Positions 6,919 to 16,574 are shown, counted from the first letter of the stretch. The stretch: DNA of 35,787 bases from Saprospiraceae bacterium (GCA_020848695.1 JADLHT010000061.1:1-35787), one strand, 5' to 3'. A program made the numbers and translations. The notes: generated by a model from the sequence alone, not told the origin.

Positions 6919-9054
6919 ATGGGAATTATTACGAGCATTAGAAAACGCCTTTGGGTAGTCACTATTTTGATGGCTCTGGCTTTATTGGGCTTCATCGTTA
7001 TGGATATGACCTCTGGCAAATCGTCTTGGCTCTTTGGCGGCAGTGATAGAGAAAACGTTGCTTCAGTAGCCGGAAAAGATATTAGCTGGAAGGAATTTCA
7101 ACAGACTGAGAATGTTCTTTATCGAAATGCTACGGATGTAGATGTATTTGGAAGGAAAGAATATGTGTGGAATCAAATGGTTGAGAAAGCTATTCTTGAG
7201 AAAGAAGCATCTATTAATGGTCTGATGGTTACGGACGCTGAATTGAAGGAATTACAATTCGGAAATGAATTATCGCCTATTGTTCAAAGGAATTTCAGAG
7301 ATCCAAACACAGGACAAATTGCAAGAGACCAGCTGAATCAGTTTCAGACCGGGCTTGACAATAATTCATTGCCACAAGAAGCGGTTGATTTTTGGAAGAT
7401 ACAAACCAAAGAAATAATCAAAGACCGATTAGAATCTAAAGTTGATGGATTGGTTAAAGGGGCACTTTTTATGCCAAATTTTATGGTTGAAAGACATTTT
7501 CAGGAAAGTAATGAAAAGTTGGATTTTTTATTTTCGAGGATAGCCTATAATCTGGTCAAAGATGAAGAGGTTGGTCCAATTACCAGTGAAGAGATCATAA
7601 CATTTATGAATAAGAAGAAACCACTTTTTGAAAATAAGGAGGAAACAAGGGATTTAGAATATTGCATGATTGCAGTTAATCCTACTTTGGATGATTCAAT
7701 TCGAATTCAAAATGAAATTGCGTCTAAGATTGAAGGCTTTAAGAATTCGACCAAAGATTCCTTATACATAGTAGCTAATTTTGGAAAATTTGATGAAACC
7801 TATTTTAAATACAAAGAAGCTCCTGAAGCAATAAGGGATACATTAATAAATTTTAAACCGGGAGATATTCTAGGACCATACATTAATAATGGGGAGTACT
7901 GTATCACTAAAATTCTTGGAAAGAAGATTCTTCCCGATTCAGTTCGATCCAGACATATCCTTAGAAGAGTTGAGACCAGGGATCAATATCTTGCTGCCAA
8001 TAGATTATTGGACAGTATCAAAACCGTAATTGAAACCGGTAAAGGAAGATTTGATTCTTTAGCAGTACAATTTAGTCAGGATCCCGGATCCGGCATTAAA
8101 GGGGGAGATCTTGGATTTGCTTCCCAGGGTATGATGGTCAAAGAATTCAATAACAAATTGTTTTTTACCGGTGAAAAAGGTAAATTATACATCGTTGCAA
8201 CACAATTTGGATTACACCTGATTGAAATCCTGGAAGAAAGATATTATACCAAAGAAACAGCAATGCAATTGGGAACTATATCGGAAACGATCCAACCCGG
8301 CGATAGTATTTTAAATGTGAAGCTTGACGAAGCTCAAAGACTAATTGAATCGAATTCAACTTTAGAAGGATTAAACAAGGCCATCAGTGAAGGAAAAACT
8401 TATGTAATGGATTATGCGGGGAATTTAATCTCAACGACCTACAAAATTGATAAAATTGGAGAAGCCGCAAACAATACCACAAGAGACATGGTCAGATGGG
8501 CATTCAATCCTAATACCGAAGTTGGAAGTACCTCACCAGAAGTATATACTACTCAGGATCCTGTAAAGAAATTTACAAACAGATACATAATCTGTGGACT
8601 TGCTGCAATCAACCCAAAAGGGCTTCCCAATCCTATGGCTGTTAAAGACCGTGTAAAAGATGCAATAATGAATGAAAAGAAGTTTAAGTTTATAAAAGAT
8701 AAGTTAGGATCGGTGACAGCCTTAAGTTCAACTTACGGTGAATTCATATCTAAAGTTGATACAGCTACCGAAGCAACGACCAATGGTCAACAGGTTCCTT
8801 TGTATGGTTATGAACCGGATATCTGTACGTATGCATCTAAATTAAATCCTGGACAGGTTGGCGGCCCTTACCAAGGAGAAAGTGGCGCATATATCATTCA
8901 ACTCACGAGCAAGAAGGATCCCGGAGTTGCTTCTAATCTTGAAACATTCAAAAGATTCTATAAGCATCCTGCCATGAATACCATTTCCAAATATCTTATG
9001 GCATCATTAAAGAACAGTTATAAACTAAAAGACAACCGGAGTAATTTCTTTTAA
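6919..9054 (+). CDS. ppiD: PpiD-type membrane-anchored peptidyl-prolyl isomerase / SurA-like chaperone
   Basis: The 711-residue product assists folding of secreted and outer-membrane proteins on the periplasmic side of the inner membrane. One N-terminal anchor helix (about 11-28) is preceded by basic residues (SIRKR), the PpiD pattern. A SurA-like helical chaperone region follows (about 45-200). A parvulin (PpiC) domain sits at about 342-440, with SRHILRR (344-350), 'FSQDPGSGIKGGDLGF' (385-400) and 'FGLHLIEILE' (430-439). A second, degenerate parvulin-like half may occupy 560-680. Length and layout match Bacteroidota PpiD. It has its own promoter box at 6830 and a strong terminator at 9074, so it appears monocistronic. 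Confidence 0.9.
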   Translation: MGIITSIRKRLWVVTILMALALLGFIVMDMTSGKSSWLFGGSDRENVASVAGKDISWKEFQQTENVLYRNATDVDVFGRKEYVWNQMVEKAILEKEASINGLMVTDAELKELQFGNELSPIVQRNFRDPNTGQIARDQLNQFQTGLDNNSLPQEAVDFWKIQTKEIIKDRLESKVDGLVKGALFMPNFMVERHFQESNEKLDFLFSRIAYNLVKDEEVGPITSEEIITFMNKKKPLFENKEETRDLEYCMIAVNPTLDDSIRIQNEIASKIEGFKNSTKDSLYIVANFGKFDETYFKYKEAPEAIRDTLINFKPGDILGPYINNGEYCITKILGKKILPDSVRSRHILRRVETRDQYLAANRLLDSIKTVIETGKGRFDSLAVQFSQDPGSGIKGGDLGFASQGMMVKEFNNKLFFTGEKGKLYIVATQFGLHLIEILEERYYTKETAMQLGTISETIQPGDSILNVKLDEAQRLIESNSTLEGLNKAISEGKTYVMDYAGNLISTTYKIDKIGEAANNTTRDMVRWAFNPNTEVGSTSPEVYTTQDPVKKFTNRYIICGLAAINPKGLPNPMAVKDRVKDAIMNEKKFKFIKDKLGSVTALSSTYGEFISKVDTATEATTNGQQVPLYGYEPDICTYASKLNPGQVGGPYQGESGAYIIQLTSKKDPGVASNLETFKRFYKHPAMNTISKYLMASLKNSYKLKDNRSNFF

Positions 9055-9073
9055 GGGAATTAAACCAAAGAAT

Positions 9074-9108
9074 AAAGCCTCTGTAACTTCAGAGGCTTTT
9101 TTGTTTTT
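9074..9108 (+). terminator. intrinsic terminator after the ppiD-like gene
   Basis: A perfect stem GCCTCTG (9077-9083) / CAGAGGC (9090-9096) with a six-base loop, extended by AAA/TTT and followed by TTTTTTGTTTTT. Confidence 0.92.
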
Positions 9109-9201
9109 AAAGATCAGCATTGAGAACTGATTAAATACAAACAGATAATTTACTCATTCCGAATATTATTGTATGTTTACCCAATCAAACAAAATTAGGA
9201 A

Positions 9202-10761
9202 ATGAGTACTGCACTGTATCTATTGATTTTCGGCTGGATCTTTGTGATCGTTTGGGTTCCAATCGTTATTCTATCTCAGAAAAAAACCCATCCTTCAGCC
9301 TTATTTACACTTTTCTTCACTGAATTATGGGAAAGATTCTCTTTCTACGGAATGAGAGCATTTTTGATCTTTTATATGACCAAAGAGTTGTTCTCTCAGA
9401 TTCAGGATGGAACTGCTGATGCCAAGGCCTATGGTGTATATGGCGCTTTCAACGCATTACTTTATGCAGCTCCAATAGTGGGAGGAATGATCGCAGATAA
9501 GATACTTGGATTTCGAAACACCATTATTTATGGTGGGTTGATGATGGCAGGTGCTCAGTTTGTATTAGCCTATAATGCTTATTTAGGCAATAACAGCGAA
9601 TGGATTTTCTTCTTGGGATTGGGTTTGCTCGCAATTGGTAATGGATTTTTTAAACCTAATATTTCCAGTTTTCTAGGAACTTTTTATGATCGAAATGACA
9701 AGAGAAAAGATTCCGCATTTACTATTTTTTATATGGGAATAAACATTGGTGCTTTCTTAGCACCAATTACTTGCGGTTATTTAGCGCAACAGGTACATTG
9801 GTCTTTGGGATTTCTTGCTGCAGGCGTAGGTATGCTGGTCGGATTATTTGTATTTTACAAAAATATGAGTAAGTATGAAGATAAAGGTAATCCGCCAAAT
9901 CCTGAAAAACTCAAAACACAAAAGTTTTTAGGAATGCCAATGGGTCTAGCCATTCTTGTAATCTCTCTTCTCTGTGTACCGGTGTTCAGTTTTTTAATTA
10001 AAGCGGAAGGAGTAACCAACTATATTTTATTGATTGTTGGATTTGCTGTAATTGGATATATCCTCTACAACTCATTTACATCTGAGGATAGGGAAGAAGG
10101 ACAACGACTTTTGGTTTTTATTGCCTTGTTTATTTTTCATATGTTGTTCTGGGTATTATTTGAACAGGCAGGTGGATCATTAAATGTATTGACAGAAAGA
10201 TATATCAATAAGCATGGAGTTGAAGCCTCGCAGTTTCAATCCGTTAATGCCTTATTGATTATTCTCTTAGCTCCCGTATTCACCTGGATCTGGCTTCAAT
10301 TGGGTAAAAGAAATTTAGAACCGAGATCACCCATTAAGTTTTTTCTAGCTCTATTGCAGATGGCACTGGGGTATTGGATTATCGTCATGGGAGTAAAAAC
10401 AGGAATAGCTAGTGGTGCCGAGATACCTTTGATCTTTTTGTTATTGATGTACCTGTTCCACACTACAGGTGAATTGAGTTTATCTCCGGTAGGATTGTCC
10501 CTTGTGACCAAACTATCGCCGGCCAAAACGGTCGGATTTATTATGGGTTCCTGGTTTCTGTCCATTGCTTTTGCGCACAAAATAGGGGGCTATTTAGGGC
10601 AGTTGATTGCATCGCCTGCGGCCGGATCCGATCGGGTTTCGGAATTAAATGGTTTTATGGACGTCTATATGCAATGGGGAGTTTACATTGTTTTGGGTGC
10701 GAGTGCTATTTTGCTTGTTATTTCACCCTGGCTCAAGAAATGGAGTCACGGAGTCCATTAA
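9202..10761 (+). CDS. POT/PTR2-family proton-coupled di-/tripeptide transporter
   Basis: This 519-residue inner-membrane symporter imports di- and tripeptides with protons. Fourteen or so hydrophobic segments span the protein. The POT signature ExxERFxYY appears as ELWERFSFY at 41-49, and the second signature 'KPNISSFLGTFYDRND' follows at about 151-166, with 'DSAFTIFYMGINIGAFLAP' just after. The C-terminal half carries 'FWVLFEQAGGSLN', also typical. The closest named type would be DtpT-like. A TATGTTTA (one base off TAnnTTTG) lies about 30 bp upstream. It lies between a strong terminator and a separate gene, so it is probably transcribed alone. Confidence 0.94.
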   Translation: MSTALYLLIFGWIFVIVWVPIVILSQKKTHPSALFTLFFTELWERFSFYGMRAFLIFYMTKELFSQIQDGTADAKAYGVYGAFNALLYAAPIVGGMIADKILGFRNTIIYGGLMMAGAQFVLAYNAYLGNNSEWIFFLGLGLLAIGNGFFKPNISSFLGTFYDRNDKRKDSAFTIFYMGINIGAFLAPITCGYLAQQVHWSLGFLAAGVGMLVGLFVFYKNMSKYEDKGNPPNPEKLKTQKFLGMPMGLAILVISLLCVPVFSFLIKAEGVTNYILLIVGFAVIGYILYNSFTSEDREEGQRLLVFIALFIFHMLFWVLFEQAGGSLNVLTERYINKHGVEASQFQSVNALLIILLAPVFTWIWLQLGKRNLEPRSPIKFFLALLQMALGYWIIVMGVKTGIASGAEIPLIFLLLMYLFHTTGELSLSPVGLSLVTKLSPAKTVGFIMGSWFLSIAFAHKIGGYLGQLIASPAAGSDRVSELNGFMDVYMQWGVYIVLGASAILLVISPWLKKWSHGVH

Positions 10762-10811
10762 TCCTTCGATTTTTTAACAATTGTTTAAACCCTGATAGAA
10801 ATCTAAGGATC

Positions 10812-10819
10812 TAATTTTG
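10812..10819 (+). promoter_or_regulatory. -7 box (TAATTTTG) of the TlpA-like gene
   Basis: An exact TAnnTTTG 41 bp before the ATG at 10860, giving a leader of roughly 35 nt. Confidence 0.5.
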
Positions 10820-10859
10820 CGTCCATAATAACGGAATCAATTTTCGTATTTGCATTCTT

Positions 10860-12272
10860 ATGAAAAATCTAAGTCTAGTTTTAGTTACAGGTTTAAGTTT
10901 ATTGTTCAATGAAGTCTATGGACAAAAAGACAGTTGCGATATCAAGTTTTACATTGACGGGATGATAAGTGGAAAGGTAAAGTTGATAGGAGCATACGCC
11001 GATCAAAATTACCTTGCGGATTCAGCAATTGCCAATGATAAAGGTTTTTTTGAATTCAAACGCAAATCACCTTTAAAACCCGGCTACTTCTATGTGATAT
11101 TACCGGATTACAGTAACATTCATTTTATGATTGACAAGGATGATCAATTTATGACTGTACATACCAGGAAATCTGATCTATATGGATCCGCTCAAGTTAA
11201 GGGAAGTGAAAATACTCAATTGCTCTATGAGTCATTTATCATGCAACTCCGTCATGAATTAATTAGTGACTCGCTGAATAAAATTATAAAATCTAAAAAC
11301 AGTACCGATCCTACTTATGCAGAAGCCAAAAGTGAGTTTAAAAAACTGGCAGATGAAAGGGAAGCACATATCGAAGAAATTAAAAAGAATCATCCACATA
11401 CATTTTATACAAAATTCAAATTGTCCGGTCAAAATCCTGCAATAATTGATGTAAGAAAGACTAATGGAGATCTTGACACTTCTGGACAAATGCGTTTGTT
11501 CAGAACTCAATTCTGGGATAATGTTGATTTGAGCGATGAACGTTTGTTGTATACCCCTGTAATTGCCAACAAATTGAAAATGCATTTTGATGACCTTACG
11601 ATTCAGCAACCCGATTCTTTGATTGCACAAGCGGATATTGTCATTAAAAAGTCTATGGCCAATTTGGAAATGTTTAAGTTCGTAAGTAATTGGTTGGTCA
11701 TTAAGTATCAACCTACCAAGACTAAGATAATGGATGGAGAAGCAGTATTCGTTCATGTGATTGATAAATACTTTACGAAAGAACTGGCTTCTTGGTACAA
11801 TGATAAAGAGCTTGCTGATGTACGCAAGAAAGCTGATGAAATGAAAGCAAGTTTATTGTATCGAATTGGTCCGGATGTTGTCTCAGTTGGTCCTGCCGGA
11901 GAAGTTAGATCGATTTATGAAATAAAGTCTCCCTACATTATTGTCTATATGTATGATACCAAATGCGAGCATTGTCAAAAAGAAACTCCTTTGCTGCGAA
12001 AATGGTATGATGATTGGAAAAGCAAGGGGGTAGAAGTATTTGCAATTGTTCTCAATTCAACAGAAGAAGAATGGAAATCATTTATACAACAAAATAGAAT
12101 GGAAGTTTTTTCCAATGTTCGAGATCCAAGCAATAGATCCATTTATGGGAAATATTATGTTGATATTACCCCGGAAATCTATGTACTCAACAAGGAAAGA
12201 AAAATCATCGGTAAGAATTTGAAAGTTGAGCAGATCGCAACAGTAATCGAGCGCGATATGAGGAAGAATTGA
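10860..12272 (+). CDS. TlpA-like thiol:disulfide oxidoreductase with DUF4369/DUF5106-type N-terminal part
   Basis: The 470-residue protein begins with a signal peptide (about 1-21, ending VYG before Gln), so it acts in the periplasm. The first ~115 residues form a beta-rich DUF4369-like domain ('GKVKLIGAYADQNYLADSA', 'GFFEFKRKSPLKPGYFYV'). The middle (about 120-330) is helical and resembles DUF5106. The last ~120 residues are a thioredoxin fold with the redox motif CEHC (369-372) in 'MYDTKCEHCQKETP' and a cis-proline site in 'DITPEIYVLN'. It is probably a reductase or isomerase of periplasmic disulfides. The natural partner is unknown. It is convergent with the lipoprotein gene at 12302, only 29 bp apart. 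The domain names for the N-terminal part are recalled, not searched. Confidence 0.88.
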   Translation: MKNLSLVLVTGLSLLFNEVYGQKDSCDIKFYIDGMISGKVKLIGAYADQNYLADSAIANDKGFFEFKRKSPLKPGYFYVILPDYSNIHFMIDKDDQFMTVHTRKSDLYGSAQVKGSENTQLLYESFIMQLRHELISDSLNKIIKSKNSTDPTYAEAKSEFKKLADEREAHIEEIKKNHPHTFYTKFKLSGQNPAIIDVRKTNGDLDTSGQMRLFRTQFWDNVDLSDERLLYTPVIANKLKMHFDDLTIQQPDSLIAQADIVIKKSMANLEMFKFVSNWLVIKYQPTKTKIMDGEAVFVHVIDKYFTKELASWYNDKELADVRKKADEMKASLLYRIGPDVVSVGPAGEVRSIYEIKSPYIIVYMYDTKCEHCQKETPLLRKWYDDWKSKGVEVFAIVLNSTEEEWKSFIQQNRMEVFSNVRDPSNRSIYGKYYVDITPEIYVLNKERKIIGKNLKVEQIATVIERDMRKN

Positions 12273-12301
12273 GTGATTACAATTTTTTACTCTGCAATTT
12301 T

Positions 12302-12880
12302 TTATTTCTTATATATTCTATGTTTCGACTTGACTTCAATAGAGATTATTTCACCTTGAAAATTTCCTTCCTTATCAATAGGAAATAGAAAATTTTTATC
12401 CGCTTCTAAGCTGCCTTTGGTTGGAAAATAGACTTCCACACTATGGACAAACCACCCATTTAAATCCGGAGCCACAAAAGCATTCTTAATACCGGTCTCT
12501 AATTTCGCTTTAAATTCAAGTCCAATAGGCTGCAATTCAATATTTTTTTCATATAAAAATTGGTAACTTACTTTGCCTCGAGCTTTAATATTCAATCTTG
12601 TAATACTTGATGGATCAAACATAGCAATTCGAAATTCTGATATAATATGTTCTTCTGTACAAACATTTTCGACCAGTTCACTCCATTGAAATACACGATT
12701 GTTGCCATCCATATAAGTATTAAGGTACTTATCACTTGTCTGACCTTGCCCAAGTAAATATATATCTGCTGTACTTTTAGGTCCACAAGGCGAATCATCG
12801 AGAAGATCATCTATAAGTTTACATGAATTTAAGCCCAACAATATTAGAATAGAAACCAACAGGAAAATGAAATTTTTCAT
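12302..12880 (-). CDS. lipoprotein of unknown function
   Basis: The 192-residue product has a lipoprotein signal (MKNFIFLLVSILILLGLNSC, lipobox LNSC, lipidated C20). The residues after the Cys are KLIDDLLDD. Acidic residues this close to the Cys resemble Bacteroidota lipoprotein export signals for surface display, though the fit to the K-(D/E)2 form is loose. The mature part (about 32-192) is beta-rich with no enzyme motif I can identify, and one further Cys pair is possible (C32 and the Cys in 'ENVCTEEH'). A TACTTTTG box lies 57 bp upstream (complement of 12937-12944). I do not recognise the family. Confidence 0.8.
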   Translation of the reverse strand: MKNFIFLLVSILILLGLNSCKLIDDLLDDSPCGPKSTADIYLLGQGQTSDKYLNTYMDGNNRVFQWSELVENVCTEEHIISEFRIAMFDPSSITRLNIKARGKVSYQFLYEKNIELQPIGLEFKAKLETGIKNAFVAPDLNGWFVHSVEVYFPTKGSLEADKNFLFPIDKEGNFQGEIISIEVKSKHRIYKK

Positions 12881-12936
12881 ATGTTAAATAATTTAAAAAT
12901 GAGAGATTTAGTATTTTTATTTTGAAAACATTTAAA

Positions 12937-12944
12937 CAAAAGTA
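12937..12944 (-). promoter_or_regulatory. -7 box (TACTTTTG) of the lipoprotein gene
   Basis: The complement of CAAAAGTA fits TAnnTTTG and lies 57 bp upstream of the start at 12880. Confidence 0.45.
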
Positions 12945-13053
12945 CTATTTATTTGGGGAAAAATGATTTTTTCTATATATTTATTTTGAATATGGATATA
13001 TATATAATCGTTTTAAGATTATTGAATATTTCAATGAGAACTTTGGAATGCTC

Positions 13054-14409
13054 TCAGCAACTAGAACGAATCCCTCTTTCTCTAATATCCAATTGACCAT
13101 TTTCCAAACGAAGAACCCCTCGAGGGCAAACAGCAGAGCAAATGCCACAACCTACACAGCTGGCACGAACAATGTCTTGTCCTTTTTGCGCATAGGACTT
13201 GACATCTATACCCATTTCGCAATAAGTGCTGCAATTTCCACAGGATATACATTGTCCGCCGTTTGTCGTAATTCTGAATTTTGATTTTTTACGTTGTATT
13301 AATCCAAGTATTGCGGCCATTGGACAACCGAATCTGCACCATACTCTTGAACCCATTAATGGATAGAAACCTACACCGATTACCCCGGAAAAGGCTGCTC
13401 CAATGAAAAATCCATACCAGCGGCTTAATTGATAACTATTAAAAATAAGAAATTCTGCCTTGCCTGAAAATCGGGTATATAAGGTCATAATTGTCATAAC
13501 AATTACAAAGACCAGAATGGAATAAATCATCCATCTTTCTATCTTCCAGGATTGAATAGACTTATCTGAAAGTTGACGGAAAGGATCTCCCGCTGTTTCT
13601 GCAAGCCCACCACAGCCACAAACCCAGGAACAATACCATCTTTTGCCAAAGTAATAAGTCAGTATTGGCGTAAACACAAGAATGCTGAGTATTCCCCATA
13701 TAAGTATGAAGATTCCAAAACTTCCGTTTTGGAGCATCTCATCAATATGCCAACTATAAAAGAAAGAATAATTCAGTGGCCAAATATTTTTAAAGTCATT
13801 GAAAGGTAGATTTAGACTAATTAAAATCTCTGGCAAGAGAAAAGCGATCATTGTCTGAAAAAAAATTATTGACAGGGTCCTAATACACTGATATCGGTTA
13901 TGTCTGTATTTATAGATAAATTTTACTCCTAAAAGCAAAATTATTAAAGTGTATAATACACCATATACAAACCATTGACTTGTGGGTTTTCCTTTAAGCA
14001 AATGACTTAAAGGATCAAACAGCTTAATAAGTCCTGAATTGTTCCCGTTGTCAGAATGTCCCAAATATTGTGGAAACCAATACAACAATACGTAAAACAC
14101 TGTTAAAAATATTCCCAAAGCCCAAGCCCAAACACCTCTGTTGGTCAATGAATTAAACCATACTTTATCATTTTTGATACCTCGTGTTTTTCCTTTATAT
14201 TGATAATGAGAATAGAGAATAGATCCGAAAATGATAAAACCAAATCCGGTCGCGAGAATAATAGATGGCTGTATATCTATGGAACCTATACAGTATAATA
14301 ATTGTATGATAATACCAATTACAATAAAGGTTAAGGAAAATTTTTGAGCAGTATTAAGAGATGAACTCAATTGATGACTGCTGATTGATAATGATTCTTG
14401 TTGGTTCAT
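13054..14409 (-). CDS. polyferredoxin membrane protein of the NapH/NosR-like type
   Basis: This 451-residue inner-membrane protein has about six hydrophobic helices. Its cysteines form a set typical of quinol-linked electron-transfer proteins: CSWVCGCGG (C260, C264, C266), CRFGC (C358, C362), then two soluble 4Fe-4S motifs CxxCxxCxxxC at C387/390/393/397 and C418/421/424/428. Such proteins pass electrons between the quinone pool and a partner through bound Fe-S clusters. No flavin-binding FMN domain like that of NosR is present. It is the last gene of a three-gene operon: its ATG lies 5 bp after the stop of the FAD oxidoreductase. The protein ends with a Cys (RSSC). The architecture is secure; the partner and direction of electron flow are unknown. 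Confidence 0.88.
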   Translation of the reverse strand: MNQQESLSISSHQLSSSLNTAQKFSLTFIVIGIIIQLLYCIGSIDIQPSIILATGFGFIIFGSILYSHYQYKGKTRGIKNDKVWFNSLTNRGVWAWALGIFLTVFYVLLYWFPQYLGHSDNGNNSGLIKLFDPLSHLLKGKPTSQWFVYGVLYTLIILLLGVKFIYKYRHNRYQCIRTLSIIFFQTMIAFLLPEILISLNLPFNDFKNIWPLNYSFFYSWHIDEMLQNGSFGIFILIWGILSILVFTPILTYYFGKRWYCSWVCGCGGLAETAGDPFRQLSDKSIQSWKIERWMIYSILVFVIVMTIMTLYTRFSGKAEFLIFNSYQLSRWYGFFIGAAFSGVIGVGFYPLMGSRVWCRFGCPMAAILGLIQRKKSKFRITTNGGQCISCGNCSTYCEMGIDVKSYAQKGQDIVRASCVGCGICSAVCPRGVLRLENGQLDIRERGIRSSC

Positions 14410-14414
14410 TTCAT

Positions 14415-15746
14415 TCAGGTATTAAGAAATTGATTAACCAAATCAAGACTTCTGGATGAAGAAAAGCGAATTGTTTTATTACACTTTTGATTGAACAGGT
14501 TTACAATTTCTGATTCAAATTCAGGATAGAATTCCGGATCAAAATTTGCTAGCGATAAATTTTCAATTACATTTTGGATTGGATATTTTTCTTTGATCCA
14601 TTTTTCACAAACTTCGTGTCGATATCTTATTCCCAATAAATTGAATCCGAGTATGATACTTGAACTTTTGTCATAAACCAATCGAATGGAATGCAATCCG
14701 TTCTTATGCTCCCAATAAATAGAGTCTGTATTGGGATCTTTTACGGGAACATAGCCATAAACTTGATATTCGATGTCAAAAAATTTTGCAGAATTATACC
14801 AGATACCGGGATGATATTCTGTAGGTAAACCGCAAATTGTTGACGCAACAGTTTTTCCCATTATTTTTCCTGTGTACCATACCGCTTCAATGGATTTTCT
14901 GCCAGAATCAGGGGAGAGTAATTCTGCACAATCCCCGATCGCAAAAATGTCTTCTATATTTGTCTGTAAATGTGAGTCAACAAGAATTCCTTTGTTGAGC
15001 TTAAGTTCTGAGTCTTTAACGAACGAGATATTAGGACTAACACCGATTGTTAATCCAACAAAATTGCAAATAATGTTTGTTCCTGATTTCGTATTAATTG
15101 ATTGAACAGTTGTTTCACCCAATATTTCTTCTAATTCTTCATCAAGTCTAAGATCAATTCCATGTGTACGTATATGATTGTTAATCAATTGGGATTCTTC
15201 TTCAGGCAAAATATTGTTCCAAAAACTTTTTTCTCTGACCAGCATAGTAACCGGAATATTTCTGCTGCTCAACATTTCTGCTAATTCAATTCCAATGAGT
15301 CCTCCTCCAACAATGACTGCTCGGTTGATTCCATTATTTGTTTTTTCTTCCAATGAGTGTAAATCCTGTAAATGATAAAGAGCTTGTACACCTATTAGTG
15401 AATTTCCTTTGCAAATGTAATTGTTGGATTGGGAGCCACTTGCAATAATTAACCGATCATAATCAATAATATTTCCGGATTGAAGTGCAATCTTTTTATT
15501 GCGGATATTTATTTGGATAACATGATCTTTTAATCTGTTAATTCTGTTTTTGATCCAGAATTGATCGTCATAGAGTTTGGTATGTTCCCATTTCATATGA
15601 CCCATATAAATATACATTAGTGCGGTTCTAGAATAAGGAAATTCACATTCAGAGGAAATCATAAGAATCTTATGTTGTGATTTTTTACGGATATATCTGG
15701 CAGCAGTTGTGCCTGCAATACCATTTCCGATTATTACAACTTTCAT
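14415..15746 (-). CDS. FAD-dependent pyridine-nucleotide oxidoreductase
   Basis: The 443-residue flavoprotein has the two-dinucleotide-domain fold of rubredoxin/ferredoxin reductases and NirB-type N-terminal domains. The FAD motif is GNGIAG (7-12), the NAD(P)H motif GGGLIG (147-152), and the second FAD motif 'IFAIGDCA' (267-274). There is no CxxxxC or CxxC redox pair in the expected place, so it is not a disulfide reductase. It more likely moves electrons between NAD(P)H and an Fe-S carrier. The start follows the DUF547 stop after one base, and its own stop is 5 bp before the polyferredoxin start, so translation is probably coupled. The most economical reading is that it feeds or drains the neighbouring Fe-S protein; that is inference. 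Confidence 0.88.
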   Translation of the reverse strand: MKVVIIGNGIAGTTAARYIRKKSQHKILMISSECEFPYSRTALMYIYMGHMKWEHTKLYDDQFWIKNRINRLKDHVIQINIRNKKIALQSGNIIDYDRLIIASGSQSNNYICKGNSLIGVQALYHLQDLHSLEEKTNNGINRAVIVGGGLIGIELAEMLSSRNIPVTMLVREKSFWNNILPEEESQLINNHIRTHGIDLRLDEELEEILGETTVQSINTKSGTNIICNFVGLTIGVSPNISFVKDSELKLNKGILVDSHLQTNIEDIFAIGDCAELLSPDSGRKSIEAVWYTGKIMGKTVASTICGLPTEYHPGIWYNSAKFFDIEYQVYGYVPVKDPNTDSIYWEHKNGLHSIRLVYDKSSSIILGFNLLGIRYRHEVCEKWIKEKYPIQNVIENLSLANFDPEFYPEFESEIVNLFNQKCNKTIRFSSSRSLDLVNQFLNT

Positions 15747-15747
15747 C

Positions 15748-16476
15748 TTATGCTTTATTGAGTGACCAATCGTAGTCCAAAAATATAATTTTTGTTGAAG
15801 AGTTTATTTTAATTACAGAATATTTGTTGATAAAGAAGATGAGATTTCCAAAATCTTTTCCGTACCAATCAAATATTTTAGAAAGCTTACAACTGCTTTT
15901 TTGAATGATATTGAATTTAGCTGAATTAATAAAATCCCTAGTTCTTGAATCAAGTTGTTCTTCAAGTAAATTAGGAAGAAAAACAATGTTGTATAATGGT
16001 GGACAGGATTTTGCAGCACAGTTAATGGCAAAATGTATTCTGGGTTCATTCCAATTTTCTCTTAGGATCTTGTGCTCAATATCATTTAAAGTTTTTATTT
16101 TCTTGTTAAAATGAAAAACCGTTCTATCCCAAACTTTACCATGATCAAGATCCATTATACTTTGCAGTGGATAGTTTTCTATTATTAATCTCAGAGTCAT
16201 GATATTGTAGATATTGATCCAGTATGCAATTTGCTCATTTTTTGTAGAAGGTTCTTCATGCAAACTGATCATTGCTTCAGATATTGCAATTAGTTTTATT
16301 TTTTGATTTTTTAGGTAAGAGTAATTTACCTCTCCATGACGATTTACACCATGAGTCAATAAATTCTGGTACGAAGTATAGCATTCTGAAAGTGTCTGGC
16401 TCTGGACATTAATAGATAATAGCATTACCCAAATTAAGAATAATACAATTGAAAAATAATTTTTAATGATTAGCAT
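15748..16476 (-). CDS. secreted DUF547 protein
   Basis: The 242-residue product has a signal peptide (about 1-26, ending NVQS before Gln), then a DUF547 domain over most of its length. Typical blocks are 'EQIAYWINIYNIMTLRLIIENYP' (about 82-104, with the W-I-N-x-Y-N core), 'LNDIEHKILR' and 'RIHFAINCAAKSCPPL' with two conserved Cys. The family has no settled biochemical function. Many members are exported and the Cys/His pattern suggests a catalytic or metal-binding site. It is the first gene of the operon with the FAD oxidoreductase (1-bp gap) and the polyferredoxin. No clear -7 box is seen in the 98 bp upstream. Family assignment is good; function is unknown. Confidence 0.85.
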   Translation of the reverse strand: MLIIKNYFSIVLFLIWVMLLSINVQSQTLSECYTSYQNLLTHGVNRHGEVNYSYLKNQKIKLIAISEAMISLHEEPSTKNEQIAYWINIYNIMTLRLIIENYPLQSIMDLDHGKVWDRTVFHFNKKIKTLNDIEHKILRENWNEPRIHFAINCAAKSCPPLYNIVFLPNLLEEQLDSRTRDFINSAKFNIIQKSSCKLSKIFDWYGKDFGNLIFFINKYSVIKINSSTKIIFLDYDWSLNKA

Positions 16477-16574
16477 TAAGATATTTCCAAGCCATTTTGC
16501 TGCAAATCAAATCTATTATAAACTAAAGAATAATAATTTTTTAATGCATAATTCCATTCTTTTAAAAGGGGATA

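Noticed and set aside
11259-11756. A 165-codon minus-strand frame
   Set aside because: It lies fully inside the TlpA-like gene in antisense, and the protein reads as a complement of coding sequence rather than a family.
13048-13284. A plus-strand frame opposite the polyferredoxin 3' end
   Set aside because: It overlaps the Fe-S cluster coding region in antisense and has no start or motif of its own.
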